From Spirobacillus cienkowskii (GTDB lineage Bacteria > Bdellovibrionota_B > Oligoflexia > Silvanigrellales > Silvanigrellaceae): 64,000 nt of DNA. Location: positions 1 through 64,000 of the forward strand of contig QOVW01000058.1 in the NCBI GenBank assembly GCA_003339605.1. The letters run 5' to 3'. Numbering within the stretch: the stretch's first letter is position 1; each line of letters opens with the position of its first letter. This document shows positions 17,765 through 27,088 of the stretch, piece after piece. The notes under the pieces were generated by a model. It had not been told where the DNA came from. It did no database searches and worked only from the letters and a program-made list of their open reading frames with translations. The position numbers and the translations under genes were made by a program.

Positions 17765-19147
17765 ATGAAAAATTATTCAAAGCATGCATTTGTGTGCACG
17801 TCTTGTGGTGCAATTCATTCTAAATGGCTTGGCAAATGCCCAGATTGTGATGCTTGGAATTCTATTCACGAAGAGATGATCCAAAAATCAAATCATAAAT
17901 TGGCAGTTCATCCTCATCATGTTGTCCCACTGCCACAAGTTGAAGAAAAATCTGAAAAAAGAGTTTTTTGCGGAGTACCAGAACTGGATCGCGTGCTAGG
18001 TGGCGGACTTGTCAACGGCTGCCTTGTTTTACTCAGTGGCGATCCAGGCGTCGGCAAATCCACGTTGCTTCTTCAAGCATTGTATGGCTTAGCGCAAAGA
18101 GGCTTTAAAGTGCTCTATGCTAGCGGCGAAGAAAGCAGTACGCAAATAAAATTAAGAGCGGAAAGAATTGGTGCCATACATAATAACATTCTTGTTACTA
18201 ACGAAAATAATCTCAACACCATACTCGATGCTGCAAAGCAATTAAAGCCGCATGTACTTGTCGTGGATTCAATCCAAACCGTGTACAACCCAGATCTGCC
18301 TGGAACACCAGGAAACGTAACGCAAATTAAAGAATGCGCAAATTTACTGATGCAAAACGCCAAAAGTCAAAACATTTCAACTTTTGTCATTGGTCATGTT
18401 ACGAAAGAAGGCACCGTGGCAGGCCCTAAAGTGCTCGAACACCTTGTCGACACCGTCACACACCTTGAAGGCGACGCATCCAGTGGATATCGTATTCTTC
18501 GTGCATTGAAAAATCGTTTTGGCTCAACTGGTGAAATTGGAGTCTTTGCGATGCAAGGACATGGCTTGGTTGACGTTCCAAATCCAAGTGCTGTTTTTTT
18601 AGATGAAAATAAAAAGGATTGGGAAGGCACTGCCATTTCAGTCAGTATGGAAGGCTCACGACCAATTCTGATTGAAGTTCAAGTTTTAGTTGGAAAAACA
18701 TCATTTGCCTCGCCCAGACGACTTTCAACTGGTTTTGATAGCAATCGCTTTACAATTCTTTTAGCAGTGCTCGAAAAACGCGCGGGACTCTTTTTGTCAA
18801 ATGTTGATGTGTATGCAAATATTATGGGTGGAATTAAAATTTATGAAACAGCTATTGATTTGGCAACCGCAGCAGCCGTAGCATCAAGTCTCTTTGGCAA
18901 ACCCCTTCCTCCCAAAACTGCATACATTGGAGAAGTCGGTCTTTCTGGAGAAATACGAATGGTGTCTCATATTTTAACGCGTATCCAAGAAGTCCAAAAA
19001 TTGGGTTTTGAAAAAGTTTATATTCCAATGTGTAATTATCAAATGGAAAAAAACCAATTGCTAAAATTTTTAGAACATCAAGAAAGAAATTTTTTGATTA
19101 TTCCTGTTGAACATGTGAAAGAAATTTCTAGATTTGACCGGAAATAA
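17765..19147 (+). CDS. radA: DNA repair protein RadA
   Basis: RadA is a RecA-related ATPase and DnaB-like branch-migration motor acting in homologous recombination. The 460 residues show the whole architecture: a C4 zinc finger (Cys11, Cys14, Cys25, Cys28), Walker A GDPGVGKS (92-99), Walker B VLVVDS near 164-169, the RadA-specific KNRFG motif (249-253) and the C-terminal Lon-protease-like domain (from about 300). It starts 23 bases after the methyltransferase gene and may be cotranscribed. Confidence 0.97.
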   Translation: MKNYSKHAFVCTSCGAIHSKWLGKCPDCDAWNSIHEEMIQKSNHKLAVHPHHVVPLPQVEEKSEKRVFCGVPELDRVLGGGLVNGCLVLLSGDPGVGKSTLLLQALYGLAQRGFKVLYASGEESSTQIKLRAERIGAIHNNILVTNENNLNTILDAAKQLKPHVLVVDSIQTVYNPDLPGTPGNVTQIKECANLLMQNAKSQNISTFVIGHVTKEGTVAGPKVLEHLVDTVTHLEGDASSGYRILRALKNRFGSTGEIGVFAMQGHGLVDVPNPSAVFLDENKKDWEGTAISVSMEGSRPILIEVQVLVGKTSFASPRRLSTGFDSNRFTILLAVLEKRAGLFLSNVDVYANIMGGIKIYETAIDLATAAAVASSLFGKPLPPKTAYIGEVGLSGEIRMVSHILTRIQEVQKLGFEKVYIPMCNYQMEKNQLLKFLEHQERNFLIIPVEHVKEISRFDRK

Positions 19148-19299
19148 TTCGCCCATGATTGTGAGAAAACACTTAAAATATAGACTTTATGCACTTTTTG
19201 AAATAGCCTACCCAGATATTGTCTTTCATTAAAAAGGCAAGTCGCTATTTTTAATGAGTAATCTTTAATTATTTTTTAATTATTTTCCATTGGTGAATC

Positions 19300-21075
19300 A
19301 TGTCCACATTGCACGATCCTTTTAAATCAGAAATTGCGACACTCGCATATGAAGCACTCAATGATTTAAGTAAAAAACTTAATCTGAGCTTATCAATTTC
19401 GATTCTTGAAATTTATCAAACTTTATCAACACCCCCAACCTTTTCTCTTGGACAAGCCGCTCTCCCATGTTTTCCTTATGCTAAAATTTTTAAACAACCT
19501 CCGCAAAAAATCGCTCTAGAGCTTTCTGAACGTCTCAATCAAAAAACCAAACTTTTTGTTGAACACGTGCAAAGCGAAGGGGCATATTTAAATTTTTTCT
19601 GTAACTTTAATCGTTTGGCTGAACATATTGATAACGAAATCAACAATAACTATTATTTTCATAAAACATTACTCTCAAAACCTGAAATAGAAAAAATTGT
19701 TGTTGAATATTCTCAACCCAATACTCACAAAGCAATGCACGTTGGCCACCTGCGCTGCCTTGTGCTTGGTGATGCCGTCTGCAATTTACTGCAATACGTA
19801 GGGCATAAAGTTGTGCGTGCAACTTTTCCGGGAGATCTTGGCAATCATGTCGCAAAAATTTTATGGTACATCACGCATCCCACTCCAAAAGCGCTCCCAA
19901 CAGATCAAAAAACCCGTTGGCTTGGCCAAATGTATGCAGAAGCAGATGATGCATTTAAAGCCGCCAAAGGCACTCCGCTAGAAACCGAAATCAAAAAAGA
20001 CATGTCTGAAATTCTTGCACAATTGAGCAATGCTTCTGGAATGTATTACGAACTTTGGAAAAAAACCAGAGAATGGAGCTTAGACGAATTAAAAGCAATT
20101 TATAGTTGGCTTAATTCTTATTTTGATGCGTGGTACTTTGAAAGTGAATGCGAAAAACCCTCAATTCAATTAGTACAAAAAAAATATGAAGAAGGTTTTT
20201 TTGTTAAAGACAATGGCGCCATAGGCATTGATTTAAGCCAGTGGAAGCTTGGCTTTGCAATGCTCCTAAAATCAGATGGCAATGGTTTGTATCTAACAAA
20301 AGATATCGATCTGATTATGCGTAAATTTTCTGACCCAGAAGTAACCAAATCAATTTATATCGTTGATTCGAGACAAAAGCTGCATTTTCAACAATTATTT
20401 AAAATTGCAGAGCTTATGGGTTATCCGCAAGCAGCAAAATCATCCCATCTATCTTATGAAACTGTTAATACAGAAGATGGCAAACCATTTAGCTCTCGTC
20501 AGCTCAATGGTTTGCAATTAACGGATCTCAAAGACAAAATGGAAGAAAAAGTAAAAGTTGATTATTTGCAACGGTATCGCGGTAATTGGCTTGACGAAGA
20601 CATAACACGCACAGCAGAAAATATTACAATTGGTGCATTAAAATATGGAATGTTAAGAGTCGATAACACAACTCAAATTAATTTTTCATTAACAGAATGG
20701 TTAAAGCTTGATGGGGAAACTGGACCTTACCTGCAATATGTCCATGCACGTTGTTCAAGTATTATCGAAAAAATTGGCATTCCTGCAAACAAAATCGAAT
20801 TTTGTTTGACTGAAGGATATGAAAAAGAATTGTTGTTTTTATTGTCACGTTTTCATGATCATGTCTTGCTCGCCGCTCAGCAGTACCGTCCTTCATTAAT
20901 TGCAACTTACCTTTATGACCTAGCAAAAAGTTTTAACCGCTTTTATGAAAATTGCCCTATTCGAAGCGCCGAACACAACGCCAAACAAAGTCGTTTGAAA
21001 TTGGTAAAAATTACACAAGCAATTATTCAACAAGGCTTAAAACTACTTGGAATACCAGCACCACAAAAAATGTAA
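19300..21075 (+). CDS. argS: arginyl-tRNA synthetase
   Basis: ArgS charges tRNA-Arg with arginine in the cytosol. The 591 residues include the ArgRS-specific N-terminal domain, the class I HIGH signature as HVGH (147-150), YSQPNTHKAMHVGH with GDLGNHVAK, and the C-terminal DALR anticodon-binding helix bundle. The KMSKS loop is replaced by KPFSSRQ, consistent with ArgRS enzymes that lack canonical KMSKS. The gap after radA (19148-19299) holds a 9-bp inverted repeat (19227-19235 with 19248-19256) without a T-run. The stop codon lies inside the downstream terminator stem. Confidence 0.97.
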   Translation: MSTLHDPFKSEIATLAYEALNDLSKKLNLSLSISILEIYQTLSTPPTFSLGQAALPCFPYAKIFKQPPQKIALELSERLNQKTKLFVEHVQSEGAYLNFFCNFNRLAEHIDNEINNNYYFHKTLLSKPEIEKIVVEYSQPNTHKAMHVGHLRCLVLGDAVCNLLQYVGHKVVRATFPGDLGNHVAKILWYITHPTPKALPTDQKTRWLGQMYAEADDAFKAAKGTPLETEIKKDMSEILAQLSNASGMYYELWKKTREWSLDELKAIYSWLNSYFDAWYFESECEKPSIQLVQKKYEEGFFVKDNGAIGIDLSQWKLGFAMLLKSDGNGLYLTKDIDLIMRKFSDPEVTKSIYIVDSRQKLHFQQLFKIAELMGYPQAAKSSHLSYETVNTEDGKPFSSRQLNGLQLTDLKDKMEEKVKVDYLQRYRGNWLDEDITRTAENITIGALKYGMLRVDNTTQINFSLTEWLKLDGETGPYLQYVHARCSSIIEKIGIPANKIEFCLTEGYEKELLFLLSRFHDHVLLAAQQYRPSLIATYLYDLAKSFNRFYENCPIRSAEHNAKQSRLKLVKITQAIIQQGLKLLGIPAPQKM

Positions 21076-21101
21076 ACAAAAGAATTTTTTGTTTACATTT
21101 T
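21067..21101. terminator. bidirectional terminator between argS and the BMP-type gene
   Basis: A perfect 15-bp inverted repeat (21067-21081 with 21087-21101) surrounds a GAATT loop. It is flanked by A on one side and T on the other, so it can terminate both convergent genes. The argS stop codon (21073-21075) is within the first arm, leaving no 3' untranslated region before the hairpin. Confidence 0.85.
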
Positions 21102-21110
21102 TGAATGTTA

Positions 21111-22145
21111 TTAAATTTTTTGTTTTTGTTTTTTTACAGTTTCATAGTAGTCAGGAACTTTTATTTTGCCATCAATAATTTCTGCGCGAATGCGGTTGAT
21201 TTTTTTGATTTCAAATTGACTAATGATGGAGCGGTTATATTTATCAAAAGCCCAGTCAATACCACCATTTCGCAAATCTAAATGTTTCACTTCTGCAGAA
21301 AATTTGTCATCGACAAAATCTTTAATTGCTGTATAAACTGCAATATTAACATGCTTCACCATACTGGTGATCACAATTCCTGGCGCTAATTCATTTTGAT
21401 TTGAATCAACCCCAATTGCATAATGTTTTTTTTCAGATTTTTTTGACATGTTAAGTTGTTTTGCAGCATCAAATATCCCTTGCCCAGAAGGGCCTGCGAC
21501 CTGAAAAATCACATCAACGCCATTTTCATATTGCAGCAATGCAATTTCCTTCGCTTTGGTAGGATTATTCCAAGCAGTTGGAGCTGTTCCAACAACACCA
21601 CTGTATACTTGAATTTTTGGGGCAACATATTTTGCACCTGCTTCGTATGCCAGGGCAAAACGCTTCATCATTGGCACATCCATGCCGCCAATAATTCCTA
21701 CGCTTTTTGTTTTTGATTTCATGGCAGCAATACTGCCCATTAAAAAAGCACCCTGATCTTCTCGAAATAATGCAGATCTCACATTATTATTTTTTGACAA
21801 AACTTCTTGATCAATGGCTAAGTATTTTTTGTTTGCAAATTTTTCGGCAAAGTTTTTTACATAACTCGAAGGATTAAAACCAACTGTGATAATAAGTCCA
21901 CAGCTTGGATCGAGCGAAAAGGCGCGAAGAAATTGCGGAATTTGCTCATCTGATTTTGTTTCTAAAAATTTACTTTCTTTAGAAATATTTAACGTTTCTA
22001 GCGCTTGCACAAACCCTTCAACCGCTGATTGGTTAAATGATTTGTCATCTTTTCCGCCTCTATCTAAAATCATACATACTTTTTGCACGGCATGAGCAGA
22101 TACAGAAAAAAATAAAATAAAAACAAGAACAATATATCTTTTCAT
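21111..22145 (-). CDS. BMP/Med-family ABC transporter substrate-binding protein
   Basis: This 344-residue exported protein of the BmpA/PnrA family typically binds nucleosides for uptake. ATG 22145 gives a textbook signal peptide ending in SAHA; a frame upstream of it would overlap the E2 gene and bury the signal. Family blocks are DRGGKDDKSFNQSAVEGF, GFNPSSYVKNFA, KTKSVGIIGGMDVPMM, DVIFQVAGPSGQGIFDAA and AIGVDSNQN. No ATPase or permease gene is adjacent, so the rest of the transporter must be elsewhere, or the protein is an orphan receptor. No lipobox cysteine is seen. Confidence 0.9.
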   Translation of the reverse strand: MKRYIVLVFILFFSVSAHAVQKVCMILDRGGKDDKSFNQSAVEGFVQALETLNISKESKFLETKSDEQIPQFLRAFSLDPSCGLIITVGFNPSSYVKNFAEKFANKKYLAIDQEVLSKNNNVRSALFREDQGAFLMGSIAAMKSKTKSVGIIGGMDVPMMKRFALAYEAGAKYVAPKIQVYSGVVGTAPTAWNNPTKAKEIALLQYENGVDVIFQVAGPSGQGIFDAAKQLNMSKKSEKKHYAIGVDSNQNELAPGIVITSMVKHVNIAVYTAIKDFVDDKFSAEVKHLDLRNGGIDWAFDKYNRSIISQFEIKKINRIRAEIIDGKIKVPDYYETVKKQKQKI

Positions 22146-22163
22146 TTTTTTAATTTCCAAAAC

Positions 22164-22185
22164 GCCCAAGAAGAAAAACTTGGGC
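22164..22185 (-). terminator. possible terminator after the E2 gene
   Basis: GCCCAAG (22164-22170) and CTTGGGC (22179-22185) form a 7-bp G/C-containing stem with an 8-base loop, 20 bases beyond the E2 stop on the minus strand. GTTTT follows on that strand, a weak T-run. It could separate the E3-E2 operon from the next gene or only reduce readthrough. Confidence 0.5.
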
Positions 22186-22204
22186 TCTAATATGCTATGG
22201 GTGA

Positions 22205-23509
22205 CTAAATAATAGGTACGTTCCAATTTTCAATGACATTTTTTACTGTGCTTAAAAATTTGCCACTATCGGAACCATCAATAACACGGTGATCAAAAGT
22301 TAGAACACAAAATGACATTGTTCTAATTGCAATGGCATCATCAATGACAACCGCTTTTTTTTGCATTGCGCCAATGCCAAATATTGCAACCTGAGGTTGA
22401 TTGATAATTGGTTGTCCAATGACCGTTCCAAAACCACCAAAATTACTTATTGAAAATGTTCCACCTCGAACATCGTCTGGAGCTAATTTTTTATTGCGAG
22501 CTTTTTCAGCTAAAAAATTAAGCTCTCGCCCTAAACCAACAAAACTTCTCTCGCTTGCATTTTTGATTACGGGAACAATAAGTCCCCAATCAAGCGCCAC
22601 AGCACAACCTAAGTTAATATCTTTTTTATAAAGAATAGAGTCATTATCTACGCTTGCATTAACAATGGGAACAGCCTTAATGGCTTCAATCACCGCATGC
22701 AAAAAGAAAGGCATAAAAGTGAGTTTAAATCCGTGTGTTGCTTCAAATTTGTCTTTAAATTTTGCACGCAGACTAACGATTTTTTGCAGATCAATTTCTA
22801 TAGCAGACGTGACATGGGGGCTTGTGCGCTTACTCATCACCATGTGTTCTGCAATTTTTTTGCGCATTCCACTCATAGGCACGCGGTTGACGCGCACACC
22901 ATCAATAATTCCTTCAGACGCGCCACCGGTCGATTTTACATGTTCAGCTGGAGCCTTGCTAACAGGAGCGCTTGCTGCCGCAGCTGCAGAAGCCACTAAC
23001 GGTGATACCGAACCACCCGATTCGAGCACAGCCAGGACATCATTTTTAACAATTTTATTTCCTTCGCCTGAACCTTGCAGCTTTGAGAGATCGACAGCGT
23101 GTTCTTCCGCCATTTTTCGCGCCAACGGACTTGCCAAAACTTTTGCGGAGTTTTCTGATGAGGGAGCACTTGCCGCAGGTGGTTCAACAGACTCAAGAGA
23201 GCGTTTAGAACGACTCGAGCGTGTACTCTCCTCTGCAGGTTGCGATTGCACAACTGCGCCAGGTGATGCCGCATCATCTATCACAGCGACAACAGAATTT
23301 ACGCTCACTGTTTCGCCTTCTTTTGCAAGTATTTGTACCAACACACCACTGACTGGCGAAGGGATTTCTGTATCTACTTTATCAGTAGATATTTCAAATA
23401 AAATTTCTTCACGTTGCACTCTTTCACCAAGTTTTTTGTGCCAACGCGTTAAAGTTCCTTCTTGAATTGATTCGCCCATTTGTGGCATGAGAACATTCTG
23501 AGTAGCCAT
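22205..23509 (-). CDS. dihydrolipoamide acyltransferase (E2) of a 2-oxoacid dehydrogenase complex
   Basis: This 434-residue core subunit has one lipoyl domain (about 3-78, lipoyl-lysine Lys44 in STDKVDTE), an Ala/Ser/Pro-rich linker, a peripheral subunit-binding domain (about 125-165), a second Ala-rich linker, and the catalytic domain with DHRVIDG (His407, Asp411). It moves an acyl group from lipoamide to CoA. The sequence does not decide between pyruvate, 2-oxoglutarate and branched-chain substrates. The E3 gene is 49 bases upstream; no E1 gene is in the window. A branched-chain role would fit the leucine dehydrogenase elsewhere, but that is speculative. Confidence 0.93.
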   Translation of the reverse strand: MATQNVLMPQMGESIQEGTLTRWHKKLGERVQREEILFEISTDKVDTEIPSPVSGVLVQILAKEGETVSVNSVVAVIDDAASPGAVVQSQPAEESTRSSRSKRSLESVEPPAASAPSSENSAKVLASPLARKMAEEHAVDLSKLQGSGEGNKIVKNDVLAVLESGGSVSPLVASAAAAASAPVSKAPAEHVKSTGGASEGIIDGVRVNRVPMSGMRKKIAEHMVMSKRTSPHVTSAIEIDLQKIVSLRAKFKDKFEATHGFKLTFMPFFLHAVIEAIKAVPIVNASVDNDSILYKKDINLGCAVALDWGLIVPVIKNASERSFVGLGRELNFLAEKARNKKLAPDDVRGGTFSISNFGGFGTVIGQPIINQPQVAIFGIGAMQKKAVVIDDAIAIRTMSFCVLTFDHRVIDGSDSGKFLSTVKNVIENWNVPII

Positions 23510-23558
23510 ATTTCACATATCCTTATTGAAACTGTTCTTTCTATCAAAAACAAACATA

Positions 23559-24962
23559 TCACATGTTAATTGGATGTCCCATGGCAGCATGTGCTGCTTC
23601 TTTGATGATTTCTGAAACAGTTGGATGAGGATGAATTGTATGCGCAAGCTCTTCAATCGTCATCTCAAGGTTATTACCCAAGGCAAACTCAGAAATCATT
23701 TCACTAGCCTTGGTATTAACAATATGGACACCTAAAACTTCGCCATACTTTGGATCCACCAAAATTTTTAAAAATCCTTCTGCTACATCATCAATGCGAG
23801 CCTTAGCAATAGCAGTAAATGGAAACTTAGCTGCTTTGAAGTTACGACCCGCTTTCTTTAACTGATTTTCAGTATAACCAATGCTTGCAATTTCTGGATA
23901 AGTATAAATTGCCGCTGGATTTGTTAAGTAGTTAATGGGATGACGTTTTTTACCAGCAATAATATCAACAGCATACAATGCCTCTGCCGAACCAGTATGT
24001 GCAAGTTGCGGAGTTGGAATCACATCTCCAACAGCATAAATACCAGGGACTGATGTTTGGTATGTTTTGAGGTCAACATCAATAAAACCACGATCTGTTA
24101 ACTTAATACCAACTTTTTCGAGTCCAATATTTTCTATATTTGGCGCACGTCCCACACTTAACAATACCTTATCAAAAATACGGGGAGCACTTTCGCCTTC
24201 TATCTGAACTTCAACCTTGTTTCCTTTTGCGACAATAGACTTTGTTTTAGTACTCACCAAAACTTCACAGTTTTGTTTTTTTAGCGCTTTGCTGAGTTCT
24301 GCTGCTGTTTCATGGTCTTCTGTTGGACAAATTTGATCTGCCATTTCAAGAATTGTGACTTTTGAACCATAACGGCCATAAGCTGAGGCAAATTCACAAC
24401 CAATAACCCCACCACCTAATACTGCCATGCTTTCTGGTACTTTATCCCAAGCCCAAATTTCTTCTGAAGTGACAATATTTTTACCATCCACTTTAATATG
24501 CGGAAGATGACGAGCACGACTACCTGTAGCAATTAAAATATTTTTACAGGTATATGACGTCTTTTTTCCGTCTGCAGTCACATCAACTTGACCTTTTCCG
24601 GCTATGGAACCAAAACCACGAATGACATCAATTTTATTTTTTTTCATTAAGTAACTAACGCCATTTGTCATTGTTTTTACAATTTCATCGCGTCTCTTAT
24701 TGACTTGCGGAAAGTCGAGTTCTGGATTTTCTGCACCAGCAATTTTAACTCCATAGCTTGCAAATTTTTTTGCTTTTTCTAACATTAAAGCAGACTGCAG
24801 CATGGATTTTGCGGGAATACAACCCACATTCAAACATGTACCACCAAGCGTTTGCTCTTTCTCAATCAAAGCAACTTTCATACCAAGTTGGCTACCATAA
24901 ATTGCACCTTCGTAACCCGCTGGTCCGCTTCCAATAACAATGAGATCATAATTTGTAGACAT
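23559..24962 (-). CDS. lpdA: dihydrolipoyl dehydrogenase (E3)
   Basis: This 467-residue flavoprotein reoxidises dihydrolipoamide with NAD+. It has the FAD-binding GSGPAGYEGA, the redox-active disulfide Cys43/Cys48 in GGTCLNVGCIPAK, the NAD-binding GGGVIGCEFA block, and the C-terminal HTIHPHPTVSE that supplies the catalytic His-Glu pair of the partner subunit. It is the first gene of a minus-strand pair with E2 and presumably serves that complex, possibly others in the cell too. Confidence 0.97.
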   Translation of the reverse strand: MSTNYDLIVIGSGPAGYEGAIYGSQLGMKVALIEKEQTLGGTCLNVGCIPAKSMLQSALMLEKAKKFASYGVKIAGAENPELDFPQVNKRRDEIVKTMTNGVSYLMKKNKIDVIRGFGSIAGKGQVDVTADGKKTSYTCKNILIATGSRARHLPHIKVDGKNIVTSEEIWAWDKVPESMAVLGGGVIGCEFASAYGRYGSKVTILEMADQICPTEDHETAAELSKALKKQNCEVLVSTKTKSIVAKGNKVEVQIEGESAPRIFDKVLLSVGRAPNIENIGLEKVGIKLTDRGFIDVDLKTYQTSVPGIYAVGDVIPTPQLAHTGSAEALYAVDIIAGKKRHPINYLTNPAAIYTYPEIASIGYTENQLKKAGRNFKAAKFPFTAIAKARIDDVAEGFLKILVDPKYGEVLGVHIVNTKASEMISEFALGNNLEMTIEELAHTIHPHPTVSEIIKEAAHAAMGHPINM

Positions 24963-25083
24963 TAAATTTTTTCCTCCAGTGACATTAAATTTAAAAATAT
25001 CCTAAAAGACACTTGGAATCCCCCGTTGTTTGTATGTAGTCTTGCCCTTCGTAAAACGCAACCTTGGGAAAGGGAAAATCCCC

Positions 25084-25755
25084 ATGAGTATGATACAAAC
25101 ACCAAACGCAGACTTCATCTGGAAACTATCAGAAAAAACAACTCCTCTAAGAATTGAGTTCGTATGTTCTGGATTAAAAAATAGTGATCTTCCTCCCTCG
25201 GCAGCACCCGAAATTGCTCTCGTCGGAAGAAGTAATGTTGGCAAAAGCTCTCTATTAAACTTTTTGGCTGGGCATAACCAATTGGCACGAGTCAGCCACA
25301 CACCAGGTAGAACACAAACTATCAATCTTTTTTCTGCAGAAAAAGACGCTTTTTTTATTGTTGATTTACCTGGATATGGTTATGCAGAAACACCCCATAA
25401 AACAAGGGCTCATTGGGAACAGTCAATGCGTTACTTTTTTGAGGAACGCCCAGGACTTTTTGCAATATTCATGCTGATAGATATTAGGCGAGACGTGCAA
25501 AAAGAAGATGAAATGTTATCAAGATGGTTACAAAACCTAGGCTTAAAAGTGATTGCAATTCAAACAAAGTGCGACAAAATCCATAAAAGCAAATGGCAAG
25601 GTATTCGCCTTACTCATGCAAAAAATCTGGCACTTCATCCAAGTCAAGTGATCACGACAAGTTCTGATAAAAAAATTGGACTTACAGAAATCTTCCAAAC
25701 AGTATCTGGTCTCTTAGATTCTTATGACAAAGACATCAAGGAACAAGATCAATGA
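25084..25755 (+). CDS. engB: ribosome biogenesis GTP-binding protein EngB (YsxC)
   Basis: This essential-type GTPase assists 50S subunit assembly. The 223 residues show G1 GRSNVGKSS, G2/TPGRTQT, G3 DLPGYG and G4 TKCDK in the right order. ATG 25084 gives the family's usual length; a longer start at 25030 adds 18 residues not typical of EngB. An AAAGGG lies about 10 bases upstream, followed by a short GGGAAAATCCC inverted repeat. The stop overlaps the trmL start by four bases (ATGA), so the pair is coupled. Confidence 0.93.
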   Translation: MSMIQTPNADFIWKLSEKTTPLRIEFVCSGLKNSDLPPSAAPEIALVGRSNVGKSSLLNFLAGHNQLARVSHTPGRTQTINLFSAEKDAFFIVDLPGYGYAETPHKTRAHWEQSMRYFFEERPGLFAIFMLIDIRRDVQKEDEMLSRWLQNLGLKVIAIQTKCDKIHKSKWQGIRLTHAKNLALHPSQVITTSSDKKIGLTEIFQTVSGLLDSYDKDIKEQDQ

Positions 25756-26381
25756 ACACAATGGAACAAAACAAAAAAAAAGTTTACCGTGATGGTTTGG
25801 ACCTGCTTTCACAACACGATGAGGTGTTATTTCAAGCGCCTCAGTTCAATTATGAAAAATCGGGTTATTTAGAGCCTCTTAGTCGCGATGCGCTCCTCAA
25901 GTTTCATCCAGAAGTGGCCCTTTACTGCCCACAAATTCCTCCCAACACAGGAACTATTGCAAGAATGTGTGCAGCGTTTTCTTGCCGTTTGCATTTGATT
26001 GAACCAATGGGTTTTTCCATTACAGAAAAAGCGTTACGTCGTGCCGGACTTGATTACTGGAACCATGTCGACGTGTATATTCATGAAAATTGGGATGCTT
26101 TTTTAAAAACCAGATCCCAACGTCGCTTGATTTTTATAGAAACTGGAGGAGAAAAATCCCCAATAAATTTTTCTTTTTTACCTGGCGATGTGTTGGTATT
26201 TGGAGCTGAAACATTTGGGATTCCAAATGAACTTATTGAAAAAGAAATTTCCAATCAAAAAGCACATAAGTTAACAATACCTATGTATAATCGAGGAGTT
26301 CGAAGCCTTAATCTATCAAATACGGTATCTATCGCAATGTATGTGGCTTTAGAAAAATTACATTCACAATTTAAAAATTAA
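25752..26381 (+). CDS. trmL: tRNA (cytidine(34)-2'-O)-methyltransferase, SPOUT family
   Basis: TrmL 2'-O-methylates the wobble nucleotide of leucine tRNAs. The catalytic part (about residues 50-205) has CPQIPPNTGTIARMCAAF, RRAGLDYW, LVFGAETFGIP and the knot-forming VRSLNLSNTVSIAMY signature. A 45-residue N-terminal extension, absent from the short E. coli enzyme, is seen; an internal start is possible but a translationally coupled ATGA at 25752 favours the long form. Confidence 0.92.
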   Translation: MNTMEQNKKKVYRDGLDLLSQHDEVLFQAPQFNYEKSGYLEPLSRDALLKFHPEVALYCPQIPPNTGTIARMCAAFSCRLHLIEPMGFSITEKALRRAGLDYWNHVDVYIHENWDAFLKTRSQRRLIFIETGGEKSPINFSFLPGDVLVFGAETFGIPNELIEKEISNQKAHKLTIPMYNRGVRSLNLSNTVSIAMYVALEKLHSQFKN

Positions 26382-26394
26382 CATAGTTTTAATA

Positions 26395-26886
26395 CTATTC
26401 ATTAATTTCAACATTAAATAAACCAACTTTTCCATTATTATAAAATAAACGAATTTGCCACAATCCCGGCATAAAAAGCTGCATGTTTCCAACATTCATA
26501 CAATTTAGCTCCATTCCATCGGTTGTATGGTGTTTCAAGTTAGAAGGAATCGCTCCTTGCTTAACAATTGGAGGTTGCGCTCCATGTCCCATATCAGGCA
26601 TGTACAAATCAATTTTAGATATATTTGCAGCATGTTCTGCACACACCAATGCAGAAGCCATGTCTTTTGAATTTGGCTTTTTTGCAAATTGCAACAAACC
26701 AAGGAGTTCATCGTGACTATTTTCATCGTTTAAAAATATTTTTCCTGTTTTTTTATCATAGCTAGCTGACTTCATATAATATTCAAAATGAAAAGGTTTT
26801 TCTTTGTTTTTTATATAAATTAAAGCTATACCTAAAACTAACACAAGAATACCTAAAATAAACATAAATTTTGATATTTTTGACAT
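26395..26886 (-). CDS. membrane-anchored YtkA/FixH-like domain protein
   Basis: This 163-residue protein has one N-terminal transmembrane helix (about 6-25) and a periplasmic domain. The motif MPDMGHGAQPP and the ending MPGLWQIRLFYNNGKVGLFNV match the pattern of YtkA-like/FixH domains, where Met/His residues are often linked to copper handling. The start ATG 26886 follows GGAGGA directly; an in-frame codon six residues upstream would read through that site. It converges with trmL (13-base gap). No copper gene is adjacent, so a metal role is conjecture. Confidence 0.75.
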   Translation of the reverse strand: MSKISKFMFILGILVLVLGIALIYIKNKEKPFHFEYYMKSASYDKKTGKIFLNDENSHDELLGLLQFAKKPNSKDMASALVCAEHAANISKIDLYMPDMGHGAQPPIVKQGAIPSNLKHHTTDGMELNCMNVGNMQLFMPGLWQIRLFYNNGKVGLFNVEINE

Positions 26887-27002
26887 TCTTCCTCCACAAA
26901 ACAATAACTGATCAGCAACTCATACTATGTAACCGTTGAGTGAAAAAAAATAAAGGCCAACCAATAAAGTAATTTTAATTAAGGTGTATAGCAAATAGAA
27001 AT

Positions 27003-27028
27003 GACTTCTTAGTGGTTAATAAGAAGTC
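27003..27028 (+). promoter_or_regulatory. hairpin in the leader of the RegB/RegA-type operon
   Basis: GACTTCTTA (27003-27011) and TAAGAAGTC (27020-27028) form a perfect 9-bp stem with an 8-base loop. ATTGTT/AACAAT (27031-27045) makes a second short dyad just after. Both lie between divergent genes, 44-86 bases before the kinase start. They could be operator sites or a leader structure. Function is unknown. Confidence 0.4.
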
Positions 27029-27088
27029 TGATTGTTTATAACAATTTGTTGTCATGAGCTCACTTTGATCACAATCCGAGAGTTTTAA

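Noticed and set aside
19227-19256. 9-bp inverted repeat between radA and argS as a terminator
   Set aside because: CATTAAAAA/TTTTTAATG pairs, but the stem is A/T only with a 12-base loop and no T-run follows; kept only as a remark under argS.
22665-23465. A 266-codon open frame on the plus strand, antisense to the E2 gene
   Set aside because: It lies fully opposite a confident E2 gene whose Ala/Ser/Pro-rich linkers create open antisense frames; the encoded peptide has no recognisable domain.
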